From: Candidatus Methanarcanum hacksteinii
GTDB lineage: Archaea > Thermoplasmatota > Thermoplasmata > Methanomassiliicoccales > Methanomethylophilaceae
NCBI GenBank assembly: GCA_006954405.1
Contig: LVVQ01000001.1
Location: 744,001 to 808,000 of the forward strand
DNA length: 64,000 nucleotides
Reading direction: 5' to 3'
Of this stretch, positions 8,203 through 16,438 are shown piece by piece. The first letter of the stretch is position 1; each line of letters begins with the position of its first letter. Below the pieces are notes generated by a model. It did not search any database. It was not told the DNA's origin and was given only the letters and a program-made list of their open reading frames with translations. A program made the translations under genes and the position numbers.

Positions 8203-8298
8203 CAATGGTCATCTCGCATTATAAGATTTTGAACCCATCCATTTTTTGAACACTCGATCCGGAATGATGATAATGGTTATAATGGTCAAATGTCATTA

Positions 8299-8328
8299 GA
8301 AATTATACGTACATGTACGTGAAATTTC
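8299..8328. promoter_or_regulatory. 30-bp near-perfect palindrome (operator candidate)
   Basis: The core ACGTACATGTACGT is a perfect 14-bp palindrome, flanked after two unmatched bases on each side by GAAATT and its complement AATTTC. It lies in the 275-nt space between divergent thpR and the ABC-2 exporter genes. The exporter TATA (AAATATATACT) is near 8437. No other gene is seen in this space. It is a likely dimeric regulator site, but no regulator gene is adjacent. Confidence 0.5.
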
Positions 8329-8433
8329 GATTAGAATGATCCTATCGCACAATTCGAATGACGTCTCTTGATCATGCCTTGTTCTTATATCCGCGCATCA
8401 TCGCCTGATATTGGATTGAGCAAGTTTGAATGT

Positions 8434-8477
8434 AAGTAAATATATACTGTATCAAAATCACGAGATGGAGATGAATC
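8434..8477 (+). promoter_or_regulatory. Promoter of the ABC-2 exporter operon
   Basis: GTAAATATATACTG lies about 35-40 nt before the ATG, and GAGATGGAGATG lies just upstream of it as a weak ribosome binding site. Confidence 0.45.
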
Positions 8478-9419
8478 ATGTCCGATGAATGGCCGATCGA
8501 GATAGAGAATCTACGCAAGGAATACGGGGAATTCGTTGCGCTGAACAACTTGAATCTCAAGATAAAGAAGAATAGCTTCACGGGTCTGCTAGGCCCCAAT
8601 GGGGCTGGTAAGAGTACGACGTTGAAGATACTCACACATCTGATAAATGCTACATCAGGTAGCGCATACCTGGATGGCGTAGACGTCACCGTGGATCCCA
8701 AGAAGGCCCTATCGAGGGTCGGCACGGTCATCGAGACTCCTGAATTCTATGGATATCTCACTCCGAGAGAGACGATGAGGTATGTCGGAGAGCTCATAGG
8801 CATGAGGAAAGAGAGGATAAAGGATCAGACAGAGCAAATCCTTGAGAAAGTGAAGATGACCGAATGGGGAGACAAAAAATTGGGAACATTCTCCAAAGGT
8901 ATGAGGCAAAGGATCGCCATCGGACAGTCATTGATGAACGACCCCCGTATCATAATATTGGATGAACCCACATCAGGTCTCGATCCGAGGGGTATGGCCG
9001 AGATGAGGGAGATCCTCAAGAACCTGAGGAACGAATCCAAGGATCTGACCATAGTCATGAGTTCGCACATACTTCCTGAGGTGCAGGATCTTTGTGATCG
9101 TATCGCGATGATCAATCATGGCAACCTCCTCATGGATGGTGATATCAGCAAATTCACATCGATCTCAGGTGCGAGGACGATGATCGTACAGACAAAGGAC
9201 ATTCCGACTGACGATCTGATATCGAGGATAGGTTCATTGGAATACGTCCATGACGCAGAACGTTTCGGTAATGACATACAGGTCGTGATCAACGAGGACA
9301 TGGATACAAGGCAAAGACTGTTCGATGACCTCTCAAGGATGAATGCAGGCGTATACAGTATGTATGAGAGCTCCGCATTGGAAGAGACCTATCTCAAATT
9401 GATCAAGGAGTCGAGATGA
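8478..9419 (+). CDS. ABC-2 type transporter ATP-binding protein
   Basis: This 313-residue ATPase powers export or membrane remodelling with the permease that follows. Walker A is GPNGAGKST (about 39-47), the signature is a variant FSKGMRQRIAIGQ (about 139-151), Walker B is IIILDEPTSGLDP (about 158-170), and SSHILPEVQDLCD is the H-loop region. The C-terminal tail (about 220-313) is the usual DUF4162-like extension of drug/antibiotic-type ABC ATPases. Its stop overlaps the permease start by 4 nt. The substrate is unknown. Confidence 0.92.
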   Translation: MSDEWPIEIENLRKEYGEFVALNNLNLKIKKNSFTGLLGPNGAGKSTTLKILTHLINATSGSAYLDGVDVTVDPKKALSRVGTVIETPEFYGYLTPRETMRYVGELIGMRKERIKDQTEQILEKVKMTEWGDKKLGTFSKGMRQRIAIGQSLMNDPRIIILDEPTSGLDPRGMAEMREILKNLRNESKDLTIVMSSHILPEVQDLCDRIAMINHGNLLMDGDISKFTSISGARTMIVQTKDIPTDDLISRIGSLEYVHDAERFGNDIQVVINEDMDTRQRLFDDLSRMNAGVYSMYESSALEETYLKLIKESR

Positions 9420-10330
9420 TGGCACGCATGTATGTTGAATTGGATGACTTCAGACAATCTGCGATCATCGCTAAGAACGAGATTGTGAAAAGCGTCAGGG
9501 GAAAGAGGTTCCTGGCATCAGCCATATTGGTAGCCATCGTATGGGCTCTGATAACATTGGTACCGTTCCTAACGGGCAAAGGATGGGATGTTCTCACATT
9601 AGGGGATATGCTGTCATCGTATCTGTCGTATGCTAACATGTTCGTTGTGTTGGTCGTTGGTCTCATAGGTTCTGTCGCGCTCGTATCCGAATATGAAGAA
9701 CGTACTGCATTGATCCTATTCACCAGACCGGTCAAGAAGACGACGATATTCATAGGGAAGTTCCTCGCCTCGTTCCTGCTGTCGGCATTGTTGCTGTTGG
9801 CATACTACATCGGCGTCGTCGCTATGACATTGATCTATCACCAGACGATACCGCTCAATCTGGTGGAATCGTTCGGTATGTGTTGCTTCTACATCGTCGC
9901 AGCGACAGGGATATCGTTCATATTCAGTGCGGTGATGAAGAGGTCCAGCATATGCATCATATTCTCCATCTTGGCGCTGATGGTCGTTATACCGATCATA
10001 ACGACGATGATCAAGGGAGATACATGGTATATGCTCACCACGGCATCCGAGAGTATCCTCACTTGTATCCCGGAGTATGTCGATGCACACAATGCGACCA
10101 TCGACGAGATGTACTATGCTCTGCAGAAAATCTACGAAACGATATTGAACTCGACGGATCCGGAGACGCAGAGCTATGCACCATTCGTTCAAAAATTCAT
10201 CAGCATGATGTCTATGTTCGCATCACCGATAGCGTATCCCAATCTCTTCAAGGAAGCAGCGGTCATGCTTACATGGGGATTGGCATCATCTGTGATAGCT
10301 TGGTTATTGTTCCTCAAAAGGGAATTCTGA
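9416..10330 (+). CDS. ABC-2 type transporter permease
   Basis: This 304-residue integral membrane protein has about six hydrophobic segments: an N-terminal one after a basic stretch (VRGKRFLASAILVAIVW), four clustered in the middle (around residues 62-190), and a final one before a KREF end. A conserved-looking cytoplasmic loop YEERTALILFTRPVKKTT follows the second segment, as in NosY/ABC-2 permeases. A large extracytoplasmic loop of about 75 residues precedes the last helix. It forms the membrane channel with the ATPase just upstream. Confidence 0.88.
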   Translation: MMARMYVELDDFRQSAIIAKNEIVKSVRGKRFLASAILVAIVWALITLVPFLTGKGWDVLTLGDMLSSYLSYANMFVVLVVGLIGSVALVSEYEERTALILFTRPVKKTTIFIGKFLASFLLSALLLLAYYIGVVAMTLIYHQTIPLNLVESFGMCCFYIVAATGISFIFSAVMKRSSICIIFSILALMVVIPIITTMIKGDTWYMLTTASESILTCIPEYVDAHNATIDEMYYALQKIYETILNSTDPETQSYAPFVQKFISMMSMFASPIAYPNLFKEAAVMLTWGLASSVIAWLLFLKREF

Positions 10331-10341
10331 GAAGAAAAACA

Positions 10342-10364
10342 GATCCAGGGGATTCCCCTGGATC
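10342..10364. terminator. Bidirectional hairpin between convergent genes
   Basis: GATCCAGGGG and CCCCTGGATC form a perfect 10-bp stem with an ATT loop, placed between the exporter stop and the DUF362 stop, 2 nt from the latter. Confidence 0.6.
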
Positions 10365-10366
10365 AT

Positions 10367-11461
10367 TCATATCCTTATCAATTCGTATTTGGAAATGCCC
10401 ATACCGATCTTCTCGGCATGTTCTATGGCAACCTTCCAATTGGTGCCCGGATTCGTTCTCGTGAATATGTCGTCAGGCCCTTCCTTATCCGCTTTTGATC
10501 CTGGTATGACGATCTGTTCGTTGACGAGATCCGAACTTGCTACGTCCAACGCAACAGGGTCGAACGAGGCCAACATCCCTACGTTGGGGACTATCGGTTG
10601 TTGACAGTTGGGGCGACAATCGCAACTAGATGATACGTCTGCGATTATGTTGATATGGAAACTAGGTTTCCCCAATATGGAGGCTTTAGCATACTCCGCC
10701 ATCTTTTTGCACATCTCATCCAAACTTCCGTAGACAGCATCTATCGCATCATAATGACATGATGCGATGCACAATCCGCAGCCTGTACACTTACTCTCAT
10801 CGACGGATGCCTTCTTGTCTTCAACAGAGATGGCTTCGGCGGCACACATCTTCGTGCACTTCTTGCATCCGATGCATTTGTCCTGTTCGACCTGCACCTT
10901 CCCATTGGCATGCTGTTCCATCTTACCTCTTCTGGATGCGCATCCCATTGCAAGGTTCTTCAACGCGCCCCCTATGCCCGCCATCTCGTGGCATTTGAAA
11001 TGGTTGATCGTTACGATGATATCCGCATCCGCGATGGCACGACCGATCTTCGCGTTCTTGACGAATTCCCCGTCTATAGGGATCTCGACATCATCGTCCC
11101 CTTTCAACCCATCACCGATTATGACATTGCATCCAAGTGATAGGGGGTTGAATCCATTGATCGCGGCTGTATCAAGGTGTTCAAGCGCATTCTTCCTTCT
11201 TCCTGCGTACAATGTGTTGCAATCCACAGCGAACGGCATGCCTCCATGTTCCTTCACGATGGATGCGACCGTCCTCGTATATCCCGGTCTGAGGTAGACC
11301 ATGTTTCCGTACTCGCCGAAATGGATCTTTATCGCAGTGAATTTCCTATCGTAATCAAGTTCCTCGATACCAGCTTTTCTAAGGAATCTTTCGAATTTCT
11401 CTATGAAATTATCTTCCACTCCGTGGTGGAAATCGGTATAATACACCTTCGAGCACGTCAT
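10367..11461 (-). CDS. DUF362 protein with two [4Fe-4S] ferredoxin motifs
   Basis: This 364-residue protein has an N-terminal DUF362 domain (FHFGEYGN-like KIHFGEYGN, then CNTLYAGRRKNALEHL and INHFKCHEMAGIGGALKNLAMGC in pieces). A ferredoxin insert (about 193-245) follows with CIGCKKCTKMC and CTGCGLCIASC, each four Cys of a 4Fe-4S cluster. DUF362 then resumes (SFDPVALDVASSDLVN). Two further cysteines lie in SCDCRPNC. It is likely an electron-carrying protein, common in anaerobes; its partner enzyme is unknown. It is probably co-transcribed with the DUF2284 gene 15 nt upstream. Confidence 0.88.
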   Translation of the reverse strand: MTCSKVYYTDFHHGVEDNFIEKFERFLRKAGIEELDYDRKFTAIKIHFGEYGNMVYLRPGYTRTVASIVKEHGGMPFAVDCNTLYAGRRKNALEHLDTAAINGFNPLSLGCNVIIGDGLKGDDDVEIPIDGEFVKNAKIGRAIADADIIVTINHFKCHEMAGIGGALKNLAMGCASRRGKMEQHANGKVQVEQDKCIGCKKCTKMCAAEAISVEDKKASVDESKCTGCGLCIASCHYDAIDAVYGSLDEMCKKMAEYAKASILGKPSFHINIIADVSSSCDCRPNCQQPIVPNVGMLASFDPVALDVASSDLVNEQIVIPGSKADKEGPDDIFTRTNPGTNWKVAIEHAEKIGMGISKYELIRI

Positions 11462-11476
11462 ATCCGCTCCTACCTA

Positions 11477-12037
11477 TCATTTGAATAAGAATATTCCGTA
11501 GAGCGTGATTCTATCTTTGGAGAATCCGAACGATTCGCCTAACGATCTTATGTATCTCTCCATATCCACGCCATATCCGCTGACCGATGGCAGTTGTTTA
11601 TCGGGGAATGGACATTCCTTATCGATCTTCACAGAACAGTTCTCGCCACAGTATCTGCACGGTCCGTCTGCCAATGCTAGTACGTCTGCACCTTTTTCAA
11701 TCAGTTTGCATTTGATGTTCCTGCATTCAGAGCGGAAGGAATCCATCATCTCTTCCATCTCTTTCTCGTTTTCTATATCGTACCTTTGGAAATCACGCAC
11801 AAGGATGTCCGCATATCTGTAAGAATTGATCTTATCCATACACTCGTCCATCGTGCCGCAGTATGGCGGACACGTCCATGATGTGCGGTAATTTCCGCAT
11901 AGATTGTCCTCGCATAGCTTTCTGAATCTAAGGATATCATCCTTGGTAACGGATGGAGTGGGTGCTTTTCTGATGATCCTGCATCCATCCGTAGTTTCGA
12001 TGAATTCGGATATGGAATGGTCGTTCGTCATGGCCAT
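11477..12037 (-). CDS. DUF2284 cysteine-rich metal-binding protein
   Basis: This 186-residue protein has a cysteine pattern typical of DUF2284: a CGNYRTSWTCPPYCGTMDEC-type segment and, later, GPCRYCGENCSVKIDKECPFP. The cysteines probably hold a metal or Fe-S cluster. The start was taken at the internal ATG because TATA-like sequences (CATATATAC, TTTATAAC) lie 20-40 nt upstream of it; an in-frame start 33 codons earlier would cover those boxes. The neighbour is the DUF362 ferredoxin, supporting a redox context. Biochemical role unknown. Confidence 0.85.
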   Translation of the reverse strand: MAMTNDHSISEFIETTDGCRIIRKAPTPSVTKDDILRFRKLCEDNLCGNYRTSWTCPPYCGTMDECMDKINSYRYADILVRDFQRYDIENEKEMEEMMDSFRSECRNIKCKLIEKGADVLALADGPCRYCGENCSVKIDKECPFPDKQLPSVSGYGVDMERYIRSLGESFGFSKDRITLYGIFLFK

Positions 12038-12345
12038 GGATTGAAGAGAGATTATGTGGTTATAAATGTAGAGTATATATGACAAGATGTTACGATGGAT
12101 GTTGGCCAGCGTCCGAAGGTCATCAGACACGACCAATGGCCATGTCAGGTATTGTCACGCAATTCATATTGCCCTTGCCATAATTGTGACGTTGTTCTTT
12201 TCTATTGACATAATTGTATTTTTTCGATGTCATCATTTGGAAAACAACGTTAAATTTTATCACAATTGTATTATCAGTATACTTGTGTGATAAAATCGGC
12301 GGTTTTATATCCTAGGAAAATTCATCGAAGTTTCAAGGTGAAATC
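12038..12345 (+). promoter_or_regulatory. Regulatory region of the second TauABC-like operon
   Basis: This 308-nt gene-free stretch is AT-rich. It holds three direct repeats CAYAATTGT (starting 12179, 12209 and 12261) and an 11-bp perfect inverted repeat ATTTTATCACA / TGTGATAAAAT (12254-12264 and 12286-12296, 21-nt spacer). Next come a TATA-like TTTTATAT (12302-12309) and a ribosome binding site AAGGTGA just before the ATG at 12346. The divergent DUF2284 promoter is at its left edge. The arrangement suggests strong transcriptional control of the importer. Confidence 0.55.
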
Positions 12346-13593
12346 ATGGACAAAAAAGCTATGTACGCGATCATTGTGGTCGCGATCCTTGTAGTCGCAG
12401 GAATGGCAGCAGTCATCGCGATGAACAACGGAGAGAAAGAGCAGTCCTCTAAGAATTATATCAACGTCGTCGGAAGGATTAACACCGACGGTTCTGGAAT
12501 CTACCTTAAGGAAGGCGAGAAAGCATCAGACTACATCGAGATTGTCGATGTTAAGCCGACTTCTGGCGAGAAATACATTGAAGTTGGTGACAAATTCATA
12601 GTGTTCAAGGCAGAGAACTGGGGCGGAAAGCTATTCGGAACTCCTGGTACGTCAACAATCCAGCATGTTCAGTTACAGACACTTGTAGAGAATGTCATGG
12701 GCCTTAAGTTCAAAGCATATGCGATCGGATCTTCAATGAGCAAGGATACTGTTTATTTCGATGCAGTGAAGTCATTTGCAGCATACAAAGAGAAGACGAC
12801 AGGTGCACAGCCATTGCCAATCACTGGTGCGATAATATGGGAAGCACAATATTCGCTTGCATTGGAAAATAAATGTGTTGGTCTTGAGATTACGAACAAC
12901 ATCTTCCCTGGACACACGTGTTGCGTAATAGCTGGAAACACATCGTTCATGGAGTCTAATAGTGATTCAACAGTTAAGTTCCTCGTAGCATACTTGGAGA
13001 TTCTTGACAAGATGGTCAAAGCAATCGAAGATCCTACATCTGAAGACTATAAAAAGTTGGTAGAGGTCGCAATTAATAAAGTCAGTATGCCCAGCGGAAC
13101 ATCGACCGAGACGAAGATTAAAGTCATCGAAAATGCACTCAACATTGTTAAATTCGGAGCACACGATGAAAATGCGAATGACCCTCTTGTGGATTTGAGA
13201 AAGGACATAGCGACTCTCGCTGTCGATCTTAAAGAACTCGGTTCAATAAAGAAGAGTTATTTAGACCTCGGTTTCGAATCAGCCGATGATTTTGCAAAGA
13301 AATTCGTCGATGGAACGTACATGAAGAAAGCGATGGAGAAGGACTACAAGGACGATGGTTCGAAAGTAAAGATCAAACTCTCTGTGATAGCAGGAGATAT
13401 ACACCAGATAGCCATTCACTATGGAGTTGACATCGGTATCTTCGACAAATATGGAATCGATATCGTTATCAGTAGCCAGGACAACGGCCCTGCTGTCGCA
13501 ACAGCACTTCAGGCAGGGGAAGCAGACCTCGGGCTTTTAGGTGCTCCACCTATAACCATAACGGTTATGAACAGTAGTTTGGTTACGGCATAA
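12346..13593 (+). CDS. TauA-like ABC substrate-binding protein, apparently circularly permuted
   Basis: This is a 415-residue exported protein with one N-terminal hydrophobic helix (about 6-26). The segment that should start a TauA/NMT1-type protein (KVKIKLSVIAGDIHQ, GIFDKYGIDI, NGPAVATALQAGEADLG, LLGAPP) is instead the last 76 residues (340-415). The part that should follow it (INVVGRINTDGSGIYLK, then GGKLFGTPGTST, IIWEAQYSLA and FPGHTCCVIAG) is at residues 38-190. Joining the C-terminal end to residue 38 would restore the family order. The frame is open throughout, so this is not a frameshift artefact visible here. Permease and ATPase follow. Ligand unknown. Confidence 0.8.
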   Translation: MDKKAMYAIIVVAILVVAGMAAVIAMNNGEKEQSSKNYINVVGRINTDGSGIYLKEGEKASDYIEIVDVKPTSGEKYIEVGDKFIVFKAENWGGKLFGTPGTSTIQHVQLQTLVENVMGLKFKAYAIGSSMSKDTVYFDAVKSFAAYKEKTTGAQPLPITGAIIWEAQYSLALENKCVGLEITNNIFPGHTCCVIAGNTSFMESNSDSTVKFLVAYLEILDKMVKAIEDPTSEDYKKLVEVAINKVSMPSGTSTETKIKVIENALNIVKFGAHDENANDPLVDLRKDIATLAVDLKELGSIKKSYLDLGFESADDFAKKFVDGTYMKKAMEKDYKDDGSKVKIKLSVIAGDIHQIAIHYGVDIGIFDKYGIDIVISSQDNGPAVATALQAGEADLGLLGAPPITITVMNSSLVTA

Positions 13594-13603
13594 AGTGATA
13601 GCA

Positions 13604-14413
13604 ATGTCTCTGTCATTCAAATACGATGAGCATAACAAATATCACAGATTCGCAAGATCTGCAATTATAGCAGCGGCATCCTTGACCACGTTCGTGATCG
13701 TTTGGTGGTTCGTTGCAATCATGGCCAACATGACTGCATTACCAACACCGATTGAGACATGGGATGCATTCATATCGTTGCTGAATGATGGAGACCCCCT
13801 TACGGGGGCATCTTTATCGACATATCTGTCGAAAAGTTTCGGTACATTTCTTAAGGGATTGGCTCTTGCTGTTGTAATTGCTGTTCCCTTGGGATTGTTT
13901 TTAGGATTCATCAAACCACTGAGGGAGTTCCTCAATCCGATAATCGAGGTATTGAGGCCGATAGCACCTATCGCTTGGGCCCCGATATTCATTCTGTCCT
14001 TCGGATATCAGATCGGTCCATCATTGGTGGTGTTCGTGGGAATATTCTTCCCGATGCTAACAAACACGATTTTCGGTGTTCAGAAGTTGGATCCTATGCT
14101 GTTGGATGCCGCAAGGACGATGGGTGCAAATCCTTTACAATTGTTCAGAAAGGTCGTATTGCCGTCATCTGTACCATACATAATGAACGGACTGAAGGTC
14201 GGTCTTGGTATCGGATGGATGTGTATCGTTGCAGCTGAGTTGTATGCGACCCCTCTTGGAGGAATAGGGTTCTATCTTCAGGAACAGGCAAGTGCAGGTA
14301 ACTGGCCCGGGGCATATTCTGCGATAATCATCATCGCGGTTCTCGGTCTTCTTACAACAAGTTTGGCAGAATATGCACACAAAGCCATAGCTAAAAGGAT
14401 GGGGATCGAATGA
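13604..14413 (+). CDS. TauC/SsuC-type ABC permease
   Basis: This is a roughly 269-residue binding-protein-dependent permease with five to six membrane segments. The EAA loop is recognisable: DAARTMGANPLQLFRKVVLP (about 165-184), preceded by PIAWAPIFILSFG and GIFFPMLTNTIFGV, all typical of the TauC/SsuC group. An in-frame GTG three codons upstream immediately follows the binding-protein stop; the ATG is preferred because AAAGTGAT can serve as its ribosome binding site. The stop overlaps the ATPase start (ATGA). Confidence 0.9.
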   Translation: MSLSFKYDEHNKYHRFARSAIIAAASLTTFVIVWWFVAIMANMTALPTPIETWDAFISLLNDGDPLTGASLSTYLSKSFGTFLKGLALAVVIAVPLGLFLGFIKPLREFLNPIIEVLRPIAPIAWAPIFILSFGYQIGPSLVVFVGIFFPMLTNTIFGVQKLDPMLLDAARTMGANPLQLFRKVVLPSSVPYIMNGLKVGLGIGWMCIVAAELYATPLGGIGFYLQEQASAGNWPGAYSAIIIIAVLGLLTTSLAEYAHKAIAKRMGIE

Positions 14414-15219
14414 ACGAGATCAGGTTCAATAAGAAACAACACAATCACTCCGATGAGGTCGGAGATATCGTAATCGATCACCTCAGTAAGACTTTCAAAA
14501 CCGATGATAAGGAAGTTGTTGCAATAAAGGACTTCAGCCTTGACATCAAGAAGGGTGAACTCATATCCGTAGTCGGCCCATCTGGATGCGGTAAGACCAC
14601 ACTGCTCAGATGCATCGCAGGATTGGAAAAACCTACGAGCGGTACAGTATCTTCCAACGGTAAAGTATTCACTGAACCAGGTGCTGACAGAGGCATGGTA
14701 TTCCAGGATTTTGCGCTCTTTCCATGGAGGTCCGTGAGAAAGAATGTAGAATTCGGAATGGAGGTTGCAGGAGTCCCTAAGGCAGAGAGGAGAGAGAGGG
14801 CGGAGAAGTACCTCAAACTTGTAGGTCTTGAGAATTTCATGGATGCAAGGATCCACGAACTTTCTGGAGGGATGAAACAGCGCGTAGGTATCGCAAGGGC
14901 ATTCGTGAACAATCCTGATGTGATATTGATGGACGAGCCTTTTGGTGCACTTGATGCACAGACCAGGAACATCATGCAGATGGAATTGGTCAAGATCTTG
15001 GAGAAGACGGACCAGACCATAATATTCATCACTCACTCTGTTGAAGAGGCAGTATTCCTTTCGGACAGGGTCGTTGTTCTCACGAAAAGGCCTGCGGAGA
15101 TCAAGGAGATAATCGATGTTCCGTGGCCAAGGCCCAGGAACCGTACGGATCCTGAATTTACAGCATTGAGGAAGAAGATCCTTGATGAATTGGAAAAAGA
15201 GAATGTGATGACGGGGTAA
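14410..15219 (+). CDS. TauB/SsuB-type ABC ATPase
   Basis: This 269-residue ATPase completes the importer. Walker A is GPSGCGKTT (about 56-64), Q-loop MVFQDFALFPWRSV, signature LSGGMKQRVGIARAF (about 155-169), Walker B VILMDEPFGALDAQ, H-loop FITHSVEEAVFLSDR. The FPW and FGALDAQTR motifs are hallmarks of the nitrate/sulfonate/taurine group. The C-terminal tail (PRPRNRTDPEFTALRKKIL) matches the pattern seen in the partial ATPase at the window start. Confidence 0.94.
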   Translation: MNEIRFNKKQHNHSDEVGDIVIDHLSKTFKTDDKEVVAIKDFSLDIKKGELISVVGPSGCGKTTLLRCIAGLEKPTSGTVSSNGKVFTEPGADRGMVFQDFALFPWRSVRKNVEFGMEVAGVPKAERRERAEKYLKLVGLENFMDARIHELSGGMKQRVGIARAFVNNPDVILMDEPFGALDAQTRNIMQMELVKILEKTDQTIIFITHSVEEAVFLSDRVVVLTKRPAEIKEIIDVPWPRPRNRTDPEFTALRKKILDELEKENVMTG

Positions 15220-15310
15220 AATCCCCTCCATCAACATTCTGGCATGGGAAGACGTCTAGTATTCAGAGATTCTCTTTACATTTGCCATGGTATATCGTGG
15301 AGGATGAATT

Positions 15311-15724
15311 ATGAAGAGTACCATCATAACAATAGGCGTTGTCGCCTTGATCATCATCGCCGGCATAGCTATCTACACATCTGCAGAGAAAGAGTGTTGC
15401 GATGATGAGAAGAACGTATCTATGGAATTTCCAACAGTCTTGAAACTGAGTCTCGGCGATGGACTGAAATGTACATACCAAGGCAAGGAGTACCTCAACG
15501 GGGATTCGATAGTATTGTGGGATGATGGTTACATCATTTTCACATCGAATGTCGTCGGAACGATCACCGTCAGCGGATGGTGGGTAGGTCCTGATGGCGA
15601 TAAATCTTCCACATACGAGAGGGAAGAGAATATCACCACTTTGAAAGCCGAGATCACTACCGTTGCATATTGGGGAAAGATGACCGGCGAATTGAACGCA
15701 ACGTTCGAATTACCAAAGGAATGA
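15311..15724 (+). CDS. Small membrane-anchored secreted protein
   Basis: This 137-residue protein has a single N-terminal hydrophobic helix (about 4-24) and then EKECCDDEKN with a Cys pair. The remainder is beta-rich (YIIFTSNVVGTITVSGWWV). It has no recognisable domain. It starts 91 nt after the importer operon with its own weak ribosome binding site (GGAGGATGA), and a hairpin terminator follows. It may be an accessory surface protein of the importer or unrelated. Confidence 0.6.
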   Translation: MKSTIITIGVVALIIIAGIAIYTSAEKECCDDEKNVSMEFPTVLKLSLGDGLKCTYQGKEYLNGDSIVLWDDGYIIFTSNVVGTITVSGWWVGPDGDKSSTYEREENITTLKAEITTVAYWGKMTGELNATFELPKE

Positions 15725-15727
15725 ATC

Positions 15728-15746
15728 CAAGGGGCGTTGCCCCTTG
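15728..15746 (+). terminator. Hairpin terminator
   Basis: CAAGGGGC and GCCCCTTG form an 8-bp stem with a GTT loop, followed by TCTTACC; it begins 3 nt after the stop codon of the small secreted protein. Confidence 0.6.
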
Positions 15747-15788
15747 TCTTACCATCACAGTTAAATCATCCATCACATACGGCATCCG

Positions 15789-16406
15789 ATGAAGGATTAC
15801 GAACTGTATATTTTTGATTTCGATATGACGTTGGTGGATTCTCTGAAGCCATCTATCGGATGTTACAGGAAAGCCTTCGAGGTCGCGGGATTCCCATTCG
15901 ATGAGAGGAAATGTTCCGAATATATGAGGGAATCATTGAATCAGACATTTGGAAGATTCTCAGATTGCACATGTAAACTCAGAGAGTTCGTCACAGCGTT
16001 CATAATGGAATCTGAAAAGGACATGGTGGAATCCACATCATTCTTTTCGGAGTCGATGCATGTCATAGAAGAATTGTACGATAGGGGCAAGATCCTCTGT
16101 ATCGCATCCGGTAAGACGGAGTATAGGATACGGCAGACACTCGATAGATTCGGTATCACCGATCACTTCGATCAGATTGTAGGTTACGAGAGGATGGTTG
16201 AACAGAAACCATCGCCTTATTGTATCGACCTCATAATGGGCAAATATGACATACCTAGACGCAACGCATGTTTCATAGGCGATTCTCCCAATGATATGCT
16301 ATGCGCCATCAACGCAGGCGTGGATGCCATACACATCGACCGCGGGGATGCGATCGAGTGTGTTTGTGACCACAGGATACACGATCTTTCGGAATTGATT
16401 GAGTAA
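15789..16406 (+). CDS. HAD-superfamily phosphatase (phosphoglycolate phosphatase-like)
   Basis: This 205-residue HAD hydrolase has motif I FDFDMTLVDS (about 9-18, nucleophile Asp and acid Asp), motif II CIASGKTEYR (about 103), motif III Lys in EQKPSPYC, and motif IV FIGDSPNDML (about 170-179). A four-helix type C1 cap lies between motifs I and II, as in Gph/PGMB-like enzymes. Substrate cannot be read from the sequence. It sits just upstream of the CobW-like gene without clear coupling. Confidence 0.88.
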   Translation: MKDYELYIFDFDMTLVDSLKPSIGCYRKAFEVAGFPFDERKCSEYMRESLNQTFGRFSDCTCKLREFVTAFIMESEKDMVESTSFFSESMHVIEELYDRGKILCIASGKTEYRIRQTLDRFGITDHFDQIVGYERMVEQKPSPYCIDLIMGKYDIPRRNACFIGDSPNDMLCAINAGVDAIHIDRGDAIECVCDHRIHDLSELIE

Positions 16407-16438
16407 TGCGTTAATACCCATCTGCAGATATAGGTCGT

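Noticed and set aside
9716..10192. A 158-codon minus-strand frame over the ABC-2 permease
   Set aside because: It is antisense shadow with unnatural composition (Arg, His, Asp-rich).
12346..13593. Explaining the odd binding-protein order by a frameshift or two merged genes
   Set aside because: One continuous frame with uniform composition, a single signal helix and no internal start or ribosome binding site; complementary halves occur once each.
14278..15237. A 319-codon minus-strand open frame over the TauB-like ATPase
   Set aside because: It mirrors a well-supported ATPase and resembles no family; long antisense frames arise from codon bias here.
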